Assembly: GCA_002690655.1 (NCBI GenBank)
Contig: NZFL01000028.1
Span: 60,695 to 124,694, forward strand
DNA from: Pedosphaera sp.
GTDB taxonomy: Bacteria; Verrucomicrobiota; Verrucomicrobiia; Limisphaerales; AAA164-E04
Direction of reading: 5' to 3'
DNA length: 64,000 nucleotides
A program made the translations under genes and the position numbers. The notes beneath the pieces were generated by a model. It had not been told where the DNA came from. It searched no databases and saw nothing but the letters and a program-made list of their open reading frames with translations. Positions 44,898-54,152 of the stretch are shown in pieces; position 1 is the first letter of the stretch, and each line of letters starts with the position of its first letter.

Positions 44898-45875
44898 CTA
44901 TAGCGAATTCACGCATGATTCCAAGTATCGTCTTGCTCGATTGATTTCCCGCGTCGTTTCGAAAGCCTCAGGCAGGATCGGAATCCCGCGGGGTACCGGG
45001 TGCATGAATATTTCGGTCCACCCCCGGTATTGAATGGATTTTAAAGCCTTCAGGATGGGGGTGAAATCCAATGACCCGCGCCCAGGCATCTGGAGCAGTT
45101 CTCGCGGCTTGGACAGTTTGGTCATGCACCCCATCCCGTATTGCCAGGCATAAAACATCGAGATACTCGGTCCCAGATCTCGAATCAGATCACTCAGCGC
45201 ATCGGCTCCCAGCCCCAAAGTCTCCAGATGATAAGGTGCCAGAGCCACTCCCAGAGGTTGATCCTCGGCAAATTCAGCCAGCCAGCGCAGGGAGTCAGGT
45301 GTATGAATCAAATTGTTGGCATGATTCTCGATAGCCAGAGTGACGTCATGATTTGCTGCGATCTCAAGATGGGGCTTGAGTTTTTCTACAAAGCTACGGA
45401 CGGCTTGTTTGAGTGGTTGCCCCTCGAGCCCTGCAGGGCCTTTCCCCCCGGTAACGATCAATGGGCATTTCAACTTACCCGCCAGCTGCATTTCTTTATC
45501 AACACCAAAGGGACCCAGATCGTAGCGCGTGAGGCATCCGGTGGTCACTTGATGCTGATTCAATCGGGATAGAAACGCATCCCACCCCATCGCTTCCGCC
45601 TGCTCACGCTGGTTGCCATGACTCATGGGCCATAGATCAATGGCAGTGGCACCGCCACGCCGAACCTCCGGAAGAATAACATCCAGCGATAATTGACCAT
45701 ACATGCTTGAAGCCAGGCAATAACGAAGCTGGAATTGATCGGGCTGGCTCGATGCTTGCGCATGCAGCAATCCTAGCGTCGAGGCCACCCCTGCACTCAT
45801 ACAGGACAAAAAAGATCTTCGGTCCTGAAGCCGATCAAAGGCCAACACACTATTTCTGGATCTCGCACTTGGCAT
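44898..45875 (-). CDS. Exported sugar phosphate isomerase/epimerase-like TIM-barrel protein
   Basis: A 325-aa protein with a twin-arginine-like signal (QDRRSFLSCMSAGVAS) and an AP endonuclease 2-type TIM barrel: ATAIDLWPMSHGNQREQAEAMG, CPLIVTGGKGPAGLEG, VTLAIENHANNLIHTP, LGVALAPYHLETLG and YRGWTEIFMHPVPRG. It parallels the TIM-barrel gene at 36661-37611 in signal and fold. The N-terminal 15 residues before the double Arg are longer than usual. Substrate unknown; the DJ-1/PfpI gene follows immediately and may be in the same transcript. Confidence 0.75.
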   Translation of the reverse strand: MPSARSRNSVLAFDRLQDRRSFLSCMSAGVASTLGLLHAQASSQPDQFQLRYCLASSMYGQLSLDVILPEVRRGGATAIDLWPMSHGNQREQAEAMGWDAFLSRLNQHQVTTGCLTRYDLGPFGVDKEMQLAGKLKCPLIVTGGKGPAGLEGQPLKQAVRSFVEKLKPHLEIAANHDVTLAIENHANNLIHTPDSLRWLAEFAEDQPLGVALAPYHLETLGLGADALSDLIRDLGPSISMFYAWQYGMGCMTKLSKPRELLQMPGRGSLDFTPILKALKSIQYRGWTEIFMHPVPRGIPILPEAFETTREINRARRYLESCVNSL

Positions 45876-46014
45876 GGATACATGTTAGCGGATTTCCCAG
45901 TAAACTAAAGCCAAAATCCAGGCCATGAAACGTAGTTCTATTGCGAAATTCCTTGTTATCCAGCCCATTCATTCCTTTGATAGCCTGCCTATGGTTTCGC
46001 TTCCATCAAACACA

Positions 46015-47907
46015 ATGCTGCTCTCCGCCACAGATCTGGTTTTGGCCTATGATTATTTACGTCTTCTGGATGGCGTTACAGTGGCGATCAGTGCGGGCGA
46101 AAAGGTCGGATTGGTCGGCCGGAATGGTTGCGGTAAAACCAGTCTTTTAAAAATCCTCGCAAATCAATCGCAAGCCGACGGAGGAGATGTTTCCCGCCGA
46201 AAAGGATTACGCATCGGTTATCTTCCCCAGGAGTTCGAACTGGATGAGGTCTCATCAGTCCGCCAAAACATTCTTTCGGGCGCAGCCGATGTCACAAACT
46301 GGATCTCTTGCTATGAATCGGGTAAGGGCTCCAGCGCTGAACAGGCGGAATGGCTTGCAAAAATCGAACTTGCCGATGGCTGGAACCTGGAATCGCGTGC
46401 GAAAACCATCGCCACATCACTTTCCGCTCCCCCAATGGAATCCCGTGTTGACTCCTTATCAGGAGGTGAGAAACGTCGCGTCGCACTTTGCCGTGCCCTG
46501 GTTGCACAACCCGACCTTCTTTTGCTGGATGAACCGACGAACCATCTGGACGCCGCTACGATTAATTGGTTGGAGGATTACCTGAAGTCTTTCTCAGGCG
46601 CAGTCATGTTTGTCACGCATGACCGTTATTTTCTGGATACGATCGCCACTCGTGTCGTGGAAATCGATCAGGGCCGTGCATTTTCTCATCCGGGTAACTA
46701 CACCGCTTTTCTGGAATCCAAAGCCATTCGTCAGCAAATTGCAGACCAGGGGGAGCGTCGGCGTCAACGCTTCCTGCGCGAGGAACTGGAATGGGTGAAG
46801 GCCGGAGTCCGCGCTCGAAGGACCAAGGCCAAGCATCGACTCGATACCTATTACGAAATCAAAGGTCTGGAGGCTCCCCCCGAAGAAAGGGAAATGGACG
46901 TCCTGATCCCCCCACCTTCCAGTATGGGAAATGTCGGAGTGGAACTGGAAGGGGCAAGTGTGAAGGTGGGTGAGGGAAATCAGGAACGTTGGTTATTCCG
47001 GAATCTGGATCTATCCCTGACGCCGGGGCGTTGTATCGGCGTGGTGGGCAAGAATGGTGTCGGCAAAACGACGCTTCTCAAGGTTTGCATGGGACTCATG
47101 GAACCTGACGAAGGCAGCGCAACCATCGGTAAGAAAATTCAAATCAACTACATTGATCAATCTCGCATGCAACTCAAGGGGACAGGAACGGTGCTTGAGG
47201 AAATCTCGGATGGGGATGAGTCCGTCATGTTCGGAACGCGGCAGCTCAGTGCCAGAGGTTACCTGCGACGATTTCAATTTCCCGATCATCGAGCCAATGA
47301 ACCAGTAGCACAACTTTCCGGAGGAGAACGCGCCAGGTTGATGCTGGCAAAAGTATTAAAACGAGGCGGTAATTTTCTCATTCTGGACGAACCCACCAAT
47401 GACCTGGATTTACAAAGTCTCCGCATGCTCGAAGAAGCGCTGGCAGATTTCGATGGAAGTGTGATTGTTGTGAGCCATGATCGATATTTTTTGGATCGTA
47501 TCTGTGATCAGATCATTTCATTCGAACCAGACGGCGTTTTTGTCCAACCCGGAAACTACTCCTACTACCTTGAAAAACGCAAAGAACGTGAAGCCCGCAA
47601 ACAATCAGCATTTCAAACAACTGACAAGCCAACGGTTGCAGAAAAAGTAAAGCGCTCAAAAAAAGATCGTCCTCGGCGTTTGAGTTACATGGAGAAACGT
47701 GAACTCGAAGGCATGGAAGAGAACATCCTGGTGGCCGAATCCAAGGTAGAAGCATTGGAAGCAAAACTGAACGATCCAAGCTTTTATGTCGATCGCGCGC
47801 ATGAAGCTGCCGAGGTAACCAAGGAGTTGGAAAAGCAGAAAAAGGAGGTCACTGCTTTATACGCTCGCTGGGAGGAACTTACTCAAATTGAAACCGGTAA
47901 AGGGTAA
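46015..47907 (+). CDS. ABC-F family ATPase (Uup/Etta-like)
   Basis: A 630-aa soluble protein of two ABC domains. First: Walker A GLVGRNGCGKTS, signature LSGGEKRRVALCRALV, Walker B LLLLDEPTNHLD. Second: GVVGKNGVGKTT, LSGGERARLMLAKVL, FLILDEPTNDLD. The linker after the first domain (EWVKAGVRARRTKAKHRLD) and the C-terminal coiled coil (about the last 85 residues) are Uup-like; no transmembrane region exists, so it is not a transporter. ABC-F proteins act on the ribosome; Uup has been tied to transposon excision and translation. I choose the ATG at 46015; longer frames start at 45925 and 45991. Confidence 0.9.
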   Translation: MLLSATDLVLAYDYLRLLDGVTVAISAGEKVGLVGRNGCGKTSLLKILANQSQADGGDVSRRKGLRIGYLPQEFELDEVSSVRQNILSGAADVTNWISCYESGKGSSAEQAEWLAKIELADGWNLESRAKTIATSLSAPPMESRVDSLSGGEKRRVALCRALVAQPDLLLLDEPTNHLDAATINWLEDYLKSFSGAVMFVTHDRYFLDTIATRVVEIDQGRAFSHPGNYTAFLESKAIRQQIADQGERRRQRFLREELEWVKAGVRARRTKAKHRLDTYYEIKGLEAPPEEREMDVLIPPPSSMGNVGVELEGASVKVGEGNQERWLFRNLDLSLTPGRCIGVVGKNGVGKTTLLKVCMGLMEPDEGSATIGKKIQINYIDQSRMQLKGTGTVLEEISDGDESVMFGTRQLSARGYLRRFQFPDHRANEPVAQLSGGERARLMLAKVLKRGGNFLILDEPTNDLDLQSLRMLEEALADFDGSVIVVSHDRYFLDRICDQIISFEPDGVFVQPGNYSYYLEKRKEREARKQSAFQTTDKPTVAEKVKRSKKDRPRRLSYMEKRELEGMEENILVAESKVEALEAKLNDPSFYVDRAHEAAEVTKELEKQKKEVTALYARWEELTQIETGKG

Positions 47908-47977
47908 GTTCAGTATGGAGTGAGATGAATAAGCAGCGACTTCTGACCCTTAACTTTTGCCTGCACACACTCAAGTT

Positions 47978-50900
47978 CTAGAGAGTGGTCAGGTATTTGA
48001 TCAACTCGATCCTTTGCCGTCCATTCAAACCATCCATCAACCCCTCGGGCATCATGGAATGCACAGCAAGCTGGCGACGGTTGATCATGGATTTGGCAAC
48101 GGTCAGGGTATCGGTGAGCGTCTTTATCACGACGGAGGTATTGGTTTCACTGATCAGCAAACCGGTAATCATTTCCCCGTCGATCTGCTCTATTTCCGTG
48201 ACTTGATAATTCTGCCCAATGACAGCGTTGGGATCGATCATGCTTTCAATGAAATACCTGCTTCCGCTGGAACCGGCCGCTGTTAAATCCGGCCCAATCG
48301 CCACGCCTGTTCCAGCGACTTGATGGCAGCTGCTGCAGAGTAGCTGAAAATGCTTTTTCCCTTCATCCGCACTGTAGGCCCACAATGGAGCTTCTCGATA
48401 GGTCGCATCCAATGATTCAATGAGCTGCGCTTTTTCTTCCGATGCCACACCGGCTTGCCCCCAAATCCTGGTGATCCTTTCACTGACTGCATTCGAGTTC
48501 AGTTTCTGCAATTGACGCAGGTAATAGGCTGTCAGGAGATCACGTTCAAGCTTCCCTGCGATCACTGCATCCAGGAGAGGCACGGCCAGCGAAGATCGGG
48601 TGGTCATCGTATTCAATGCGGCGACCTTATCCTTTCCTTCAAACCGATCCAGTCGTGCAAGGAGCGCATCTGCACTCTCTGGATGATCGAAGCGTGCCAG
48701 CAAATTAATCGCGCTGGATTGGAAAGCAGGTTCATCCAGTAGTCCAATGCCAATCGAAATCAGGGCTTCATCCCCTGCCAGATTGAGAATCTCCAGAGCA
48801 TGGCGACGCGCGTTTTCGGATTTCGTGGTATCGGCAAGTAATAAACGCATTTTTGGCAACACTTTCCGGTCACCAAAAATCGCTGCCAGTTTTTCAGCAG
48901 GCAATCGAATTGAATCATCAGAATTTTCATACAGCCGGTTCGAAATAAAATCCCACTGGCGCGGCATGGGAACACGTCGCTCATATCGCAAGGCAAGATA
49001 GATAGCATTCAACAAACCCCCTCGATCGGAGGCAGCTGTTTTTTGAAGATAAGTGATGGATTCCTCCAATCCCTTACCCTTTAATTTGGCGGCATACCAT
49101 ACGATCAAAGGTTCGAGAACCGGCATGATGGGTTGTTCTGACTCAATGAGCTGGAACGCACGTTCCAGATTGGCGGGCATCTTTTGAGCGAGAGCAAACC
49201 AAATCATGGACGGTAAATTACGATCTGCTGCGTCTTCGGTATGCCTGGCCAAAGCTTCGATGATTTTCCAGCCATTCTCTTCTGAAAGTTTGATTGATGC
49301 GGCAGCAAGCCTCAACCTTACAAACGCCGACGGATCATCAAGAGCCATCAAGACTAGCTGACTCGCCGCGATGGGAACGACTTGTTCCTGACTACTCATG
49401 AACTCGATTGCGTTGGCGCGCACGTATTCCGATTCATCCCTGAGATAGGTAAGCCAATCGTTACCTTGAACCGCCCCAATGACGCAGAGCGACCAGAGGG
49501 CACGCAATCGCCGGTTCTCATTGGCATGCTCCACGGACATGTTACGGAGCACTTCTAATGCATCCGATGAAATTTCGCCTTTAACAGAGCGCTCCTGCAG
49601 GAGCCGTCGAGCAGTGCGAGCGAACCAGGCATTTTGATGTAATTGCAGCCAGGCTAATTCACGATCCGACTTGCGCGACAAATTCACAAGTATCGGTTCA
49701 TAGGTCGCTTCGTATTGAATGCGATACATACGCCCGGTTCCTCTCTCCCATTGTTCGGTATTTGGATTATGACAATGCTGAGTGTCATACCAGTCATTGA
49801 TATAGACAGCACCGTCCGGCCCGTATTTCAGATCGATTGCGATATAGCGAGGATCTGCAACCATCAACATATCCTTTCCGGCATGCACTGTATTGTAACC
49901 GGATCCATCGCGCTCATTCACCTGAACGTTCAACTGATGCCCATGCAGATTATGCGTGTAGAGTTGATTTCGATAAGCAGCAGGCCAATTATTGCCCTGG
50001 TAAAGCATGGTTCCGATATGCGAGTGGCCGCCATAGATACGCCGACTTCCCGGAGCCCCTGCCCCCCCTTCCCCATGACCATACCTGGCAGAGGCCAGCA
50101 GGTAGGTTCGCAAATAGTCATGACCCGACGGCGGATTCGGCTCAATATAATCCGGATAATTGGTATTGGACTGGTTCCAATAATATCCTCCGCGAATGAC
50201 ATGAGTCGTCGATCCCTTGCCCCAATAGCTGCGACAGTGCGTCATGAACCATTGACCATGCCGATCGTAATCAAGTCCCCACTGGTTACTCCCCCCATGC
50301 GCATAAACTTCAAATGTATGCCTAATGGGGTGATATCGCCAAACACCTGCACGCATTTCAGTGCGCTGCGCATCATTGGAGTCAGGTTTACCGATTCTGG
50401 AATAGTTGAACACTCCCTGGTTGCCGTAAAGCCAGCCATCAGGTCCCCACAAAAAGCTATTCAGGGTCTCGTGCGTGTCCTGGTAGCCAAAGCCATCCAG
50501 CAGCACCTGAGGAGGCCCATCAGGCTGATCGTCCTGATTTTCATCCGGAATGAACAACAACTGAGGCGCTGCGCCCAGCCAGACTCCACCGAAACCCACT
50601 TCGATCCCACTGACAAGATTCAAACCCTCTGCAAAAATTTTACGATCCTCGAAAGAGCCATCCCCATCAAAATCTTCAAAAATTAAAATACGATCCTTGC
50701 CCTGTCCCTCTGGTTGCTTTTCAGGATAACTGAAGGCTTCGACTACCCATATTCGACCCAATTCATCAAAAGTGAAGGCGATAGGCTGCAGGACGTCCGG
50801 CTCGCTCGCGATCTGATCTGCCCTAAACCCCTCTGGAAGAAACATCTGTTGAAGCGTAGGGTGATCCGATTGAATTGGATTAGGTTGCAAATGCTTCAGT

Positions 50901-51010
50901 ATCTCGACATCATCCAAACGTGCCGGACGCGTTACGGCACCCGAAACAACCCACTGTCCGTGATAGAAAGGGATGAAAAACACACCCAATAAGCACTTCC
51001 AAATTCTCAT
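47978..51010 (-). CDS. Secreted PVC-type propeller/HEAT/cytochrome c protein
   Basis: A 1010-aa exported protein with a signal peptide (about residues 1-22). The beta-propeller (about 45-440) has MFLPEGFRADQIASEPDVLQPIAFTFDELGRIWVVEAFSYPE and EDFDGDGSFEDRK, then HEAT repeats (about 440-870) and a cytochrome c domain with CSSCH near residue 890, VAIGPDLTAAG, SMMPEGLMDGLNGRQR. The closest architecture is that of the 1043-aa protein at 17828-20959. Function inferred as a periplasmic oxidoreductase. It converges on the ABC-F gene. Confidence 0.87.
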   Translation of the reverse strand: MRIWKCLLGVFFIPFYHGQWVVSGAVTRPARLDDVEILKHLQPNPIQSDHPTLQQMFLPEGFRADQIASEPDVLQPIAFTFDELGRIWVVEAFSYPEKQPEGQGKDRILIFEDFDGDGSFEDRKIFAEGLNLVSGIEVGFGGVWLGAAPQLLFIPDENQDDQPDGPPQVLLDGFGYQDTHETLNSFLWGPDGWLYGNQGVFNYSRIGKPDSNDAQRTEMRAGVWRYHPIRHTFEVYAHGGSNQWGLDYDRHGQWFMTHCRSYWGKGSTTHVIRGGYYWNQSNTNYPDYIEPNPPSGHDYLRTYLLASARYGHGEGGAGAPGSRRIYGGHSHIGTMLYQGNNWPAAYRNQLYTHNLHGHQLNVQVNERDGSGYNTVHAGKDMLMVADPRYIAIDLKYGPDGAVYINDWYDTQHCHNPNTEQWERGTGRMYRIQYEATYEPILVNLSRKSDRELAWLQLHQNAWFARTARRLLQERSVKGEISSDALEVLRNMSVEHANENRRLRALWSLCVIGAVQGNDWLTYLRDESEYVRANAIEFMSSQEQVVPIAASQLVLMALDDPSAFVRLRLAAASIKLSEENGWKIIEALARHTEDAADRNLPSMIWFALAQKMPANLERAFQLIESEQPIMPVLEPLIVWYAAKLKGKGLEESITYLQKTAASDRGGLLNAIYLALRYERRVPMPRQWDFISNRLYENSDDSIRLPAEKLAAIFGDRKVLPKMRLLLADTTKSENARRHALEILNLAGDEALISIGIGLLDEPAFQSSAINLLARFDHPESADALLARLDRFEGKDKVAALNTMTTRSSLAVPLLDAVIAGKLERDLLTAYYLRQLQKLNSNAVSERITRIWGQAGVASEEKAQLIESLDATYREAPLWAYSADEGKKHFQLLCSSCHQVAGTGVAIGPDLTAAGSSGSRYFIESMIDPNAVIGQNYQVTEIEQIDGEMITGLLISETNTSVVIKTLTDTLTVAKSMINRRQLAVHSMMPEGLMDGLNGRQRIELIKYLTTL

Positions 51011-51186
51011 GAACCATTACTAGAACAACCCGCACCGCTTGTCAAAAGATCGGCGTCTGGTCTGCTCATGCACAAACAACTTCTCAAGCCCTGGTAGAAA
51101 TTGCTGGGTGATCGTTTAATGTAGAGGATTCACAGATCCAATGTATTGTATTGCAACGCATATGAAATTGGTTCACGTCATCAAAA

Positions 51187-51507
51187 ATGGAAAATACGGA
51201 ACCACAAGGCCAAGATACGGGGCAGAACAACAAGTCAAAAATGAAAAACAAGTTGTCACTGATTTGGGTTTCCAATCTTTTCATCGGAATCATCATCGGT
51301 CTTTCTGCTGGGATTCTGGGCTTTATTGCACTGAGTAGCATCCTTTCTTTTTTTTCAGTACCCAAACCTGCAATCGTATATCGAGATGCGAAGGAATGGA
51401 GTCTGATGGGATATTTACTGGCATTTTATCCGATTGCTTGCATGGCAATGGGAGCAACCGCAGGAGGGTATTTCTTTGGGAAGCCAAAAGGAAAGAAGCC
51501 GGACTAA
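51187..51507 (+). CDS. Small membrane protein of unknown function
   Basis: A 106-aa protein with two transmembrane helices: about residues 25-57 (LIWVSNLFIGIIIGLSAGIL) and 75-98 (GYLLAFYPIACMAMGATAGG), separated by a loop with VPKPAIVYRDAKEW. The N-terminal 20 residues are hydrophilic and the C-terminus is very basic (GKPKGKKPD), a cytoplasmic tail by the positive-inside rule. I do not recognise a family. A second start (MKNKLS) lies at codon 19. Confidence 0.6.
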   Translation: MENTEPQGQDTGQNNKSKMKNKLSLIWVSNLFIGIIIGLSAGILGFIALSSILSFFSVPKPAIVYRDAKEWSLMGYLLAFYPIACMAMGATAGGYFFGKPKGKKPD

Positions 51508-51765
51508 TCATGAATTGATTGAACCAACAAAGATGACTGGAAATCACCTCTTGTTAGGTTTTGCCTGTCGAGCGTGGAGTCAATCAGGCTTGCCCCGTAT
51601 GGCGACAGCATGTGCTGGGCATTGAAGCGATGAATATTACTTGTGAAAACTCAGTAAAAATTGTGGTTGAACAATATTTGGATATTAATGTGGTTCCAGA
51701 TAGTCCAGTTCTACCCTCATTCGAAGGTATTCAGGGCATCAGCCGCACCATTTAATGCAATCATC

Positions 51766-52551
51766 ATGAAAGAGAAGGCAAGGGCAAACTGTGTATCGAA
51801 CTTAAAACTTGTTGTTGCTAAAAACTACGAGAATGGAAGCCGGGAAGCCGGGGATTACATGGCTAAGAAAGTAAGGATGCAATCTGAACTTATCTTATGC
51901 GCTGCCACCGGAAACAGTCCAACTGGGGCTTACAAGGTGTTTGTCAGCGAGATCCTTTCGAGGAACAATCCTCCTGAAAAAATCCACCTTTTGAAACTGG
52001 ATGAGTGGGGTGGTCTTGATATGGATGATCCAGCAACGTGCGAAGATTATCTCCAGCAAAAACTAGTTCGACCGCTTCAGATACCCGCAACGCGATACGT
52101 ATCTTTTCAAAGCAATTCGAGAGTTCCAGTAGCGGAATGCCAACGTGTTCAAGACTGGCTGGCGATCCATGGCCCGATTGATCTCTGTGTTCTTGGTCTG
52201 GGATTGAACGGTCATTTGGGGTTCAATGAACCGGCTGATGAATTAATCGCTGCGCCACACGTCGCCAAACTGACAGATCAATCACTGACTCATTCAATGT
52301 TGTCAACAACAAGAAAATGTCCCGATCATGGTCTGACGCTCGGGATGCGTGATATTTTGGCTTCCAGATCAATCCTGTTGCTTGTGTTCGGTGCGAGCAA
52401 GGCCAAACAACTCAAACGGCTCGTCACAGGTGGGATATCCTCCCTGTTTCCTGCTTCTTTTCTTTCCCTTCACAACGATGTACACTGCATTTGTGACGAA
52501 GCCGCTGCCGCTTTATTGCCTCAAGGTGTTTTCCAGAGGAACAAGGGATAA
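51766..52551 (+). CDS. Amino-sugar 6-phosphate deaminase/isomerase (NagB/AgaI-like)
   Basis: A 261-aa protein of the NagB/6-phosphogluconolactonase family. It has ELILCAATGNSPTGAYKVF (phosphate loop), LLKLDEWGGLDMDDPATCEDYL (catalytic Asp/Glu region), GPIDLCVLGLGLNGHLGFNEPAD with the catalytic His, and GMRDILASRSILLLVFGASKAKQLKRLV. The LDEWGGL and GLNGHLGFNEP motifs resemble galactosamine-6-phosphate isomerase (AgaI) slightly more than glucosamine-6-phosphate deaminase (NagB). I use the ATG at 51766; an upstream frame is long but unconserved. Cytoplasmic. Neighbouring Gfo/Idh/MocA genes suggest sugar or amino-sugar catabolism, but they are 250 bases away. Confidence 0.82.
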   Translation: MKEKARANCVSNLKLVVAKNYENGSREAGDYMAKKVRMQSELILCAATGNSPTGAYKVFVSEILSRNNPPEKIHLLKLDEWGGLDMDDPATCEDYLQQKLVRPLQIPATRYVSFQSNSRVPVAECQRVQDWLAIHGPIDLCVLGLGLNGHLGFNEPADELIAAPHVAKLTDQSLTHSMLSTTRKCPDHGLTLGMRDILASRSILLLVFGASKAKQLKRLVTGGISSLFPASFLSLHNDVHCICDEAAAALLPQGVFQRNKG

Positions 52552-52805
52552 GGATATTCTGGAGCCTCAGGAGAAATGTTGCGAAATTCTGATCGCGCAA
52601 CATTCAGGGATTTCTAATATCCAGATCGTGGGAATGCGTATCGGTTCGCAAGGTTTCCCATTCAAGCACGAGTTGAATACTGCAATTTAACAAAGAGCAG
52701 ACAGGCTTTCAATACTCTGATATTGAATCCAAGCTAAGGCACCTTGAAAACCGAAATCAATTGCCAAGGACAAGCTCTTTTGATTAATTGAAATGATTCC
52801 TTGCC

Positions 52806-54152
52806 ATGAACTCTACCAATAAGAAAACACGCCGTAAATTCCTTCATGATACAGCCTTGCTCACTGCCGGGATCACCAGTAGTGGAATAGCCACAGGATG
52901 CACCAGCATCGTGCGCTCGGATCCAAACCGAAAGTTAAACCTCGGCATTATTGGGCCGGGAGGACGTGGCACTTCGAACATGGGAGGACTTGGTTCCGAA
53001 AATTTCATTGCTTTTGCCGATGTGGATGATCGTCGGGCACAACCCGTTTACGCAAAGTATCCTGACGTTCCACGTTACCGTGATTTCCGTGAAATGCTGG
53101 ATAAGGAAAGATCGCTGGACGCTGTCGTCGTGAGCACACCCGACCACACTCACGCGGTTGCCTCAATACAAGCCATGCAGCGCGGGCTTCATGTTTACTG
53201 CGAAAAACCTCTTGCGCATTCGATCTATGAATTGCGACGTATGAAGGAAGAAGCGCGCAAAGCCGGCGTAGTCACACAAATGGGTGTACAAGGTCACGCC
53301 ATGGAGGGAACGCGGCGCGCAATCGACACCATTCATTCTGGCGCGATCGGGGAAGTAAGAGAATTGCATGTGTGGACAGATCGTCCAAACGGCTGGTGGC
53401 CGCAAGGAGAAAAGCGTCCTTCTAGCACACACGCGATTCCCGATACGTTGGATTGGGACCTGTGGCTGGGGCCGGCCCCGTTTCGACCTTACCACCCGAC
53501 TTATGTTCCGTTCAAGTGGCGAGGTAGGTGGGACTTCGGCACGGGAGCCATCGGAGACATGGGTGTGCATAATCTAGACACCGCTTTCTGGGCGTTGGAG
53601 TTAGGCATACCAGATCAAGCCAAGGTAATCGATGCCGATCAAGGGACCGCCGATTGCCCCCCGCTATGGAGTATCATCCAAATGAACTACCCTGCACGAG
53701 TAAATCGTCCAGCTGTCAAACTTACATTTTATGATGGTAAGAAACTGCCTCCGGCGGATTTATTCTACGGCGAGGAAATCCCATCGAATGGTTCTTTGAT
53801 CATTGGCAGCAAGGGCACGTTGTTAACGCGCACATGGCATGGAGGGGAGAACGAAGACGACATGTTCCTGTTGTTGCCTAAAAAGACATTCATTGATTAC
53901 CAAACAATTTCACCGTCCGTTCCCCGCGTCAAAGATCATCATTTCGAATGGATTCAAGCATGCAAGGGACTCACGAAGACCGAAGCTAATTTCGACTACG
54001 CTGCCACCCTCACCGAGGGTTTACTCGTGGGACAACTGGCGTTGCGTACGGGCCAATCCATTGCATGGGATCCGCAACGAATGAAAGCAATCAATTGTCC
54101 GGAGGCGGAATCGCTCATCAAGCCAAGGTTTCGAAGAGGTTGGGAGATTTGA
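52806..54152 (+). CDS. Exported Gfo/Idh/MocA family oxidoreductase
   Basis: A 448-aa NAD(P)-dependent oxidoreductase with a twin-arginine signal TRRKFLHDTALLTAG, and a lipobox-like ATGC at residues 37-40. The Rossmann domain carries LGIIGPGGRGTSNM, FADVDDRRA, VVVSTPDHTHAVASIQAM and CEKPLAHS (EKP motif); the second domain has GRWDFGTGAIGDMGVHNLD. Secreted members of the family are common in PVC bacteria and Bacteroidetes and act on sugars, with their cofactor bound before export by Tat. The following gene starts immediately after its stop codon, so the pair is an operon. Confidence 0.88.
   Translation: MNSTNKKTRRKFLHDTALLTAGITSSGIATGCTSIVRSDPNRKLNLGIIGPGGRGTSNMGGLGSENFIAFADVDDRRAQPVYAKYPDVPRYRDFREMLDKERSLDAVVVSTPDHTHAVASIQAMQRGLHVYCEKPLAHSIYELRRMKEEARKAGVVTQMGVQGHAMEGTRRAIDTIHSGAIGEVRELHVWTDRPNGWWPQGEKRPSSTHAIPDTLDWDLWLGPAPFRPYHPTYVPFKWRGRWDFGTGAIGDMGVHNLDTAFWALELGIPDQAKVIDADQGTADCPPLWSIIQMNYPARVNRPAVKLTFYDGKKLPPADLFYGEEIPSNGSLIIGSKGTLLTRTWHGGENEDDMFLLLPKKTFIDYQTISPSVPRVKDHHFEWIQACKGLTKTEANFDYAATLTEGLLVGQLALRTGQSIAWDPQRMKAINCPEAESLIKPRFRRGWEI

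Noticed and set aside
49715-50686. A 323-codon plus-strand open frame inside the 1010-aa cytochrome gene
   Set aside because: It lies wholly antisense to a gene with clear family motifs, and its composition (rich in Ile, Met, Arg, Pro, His) is that of an antisense shadow.
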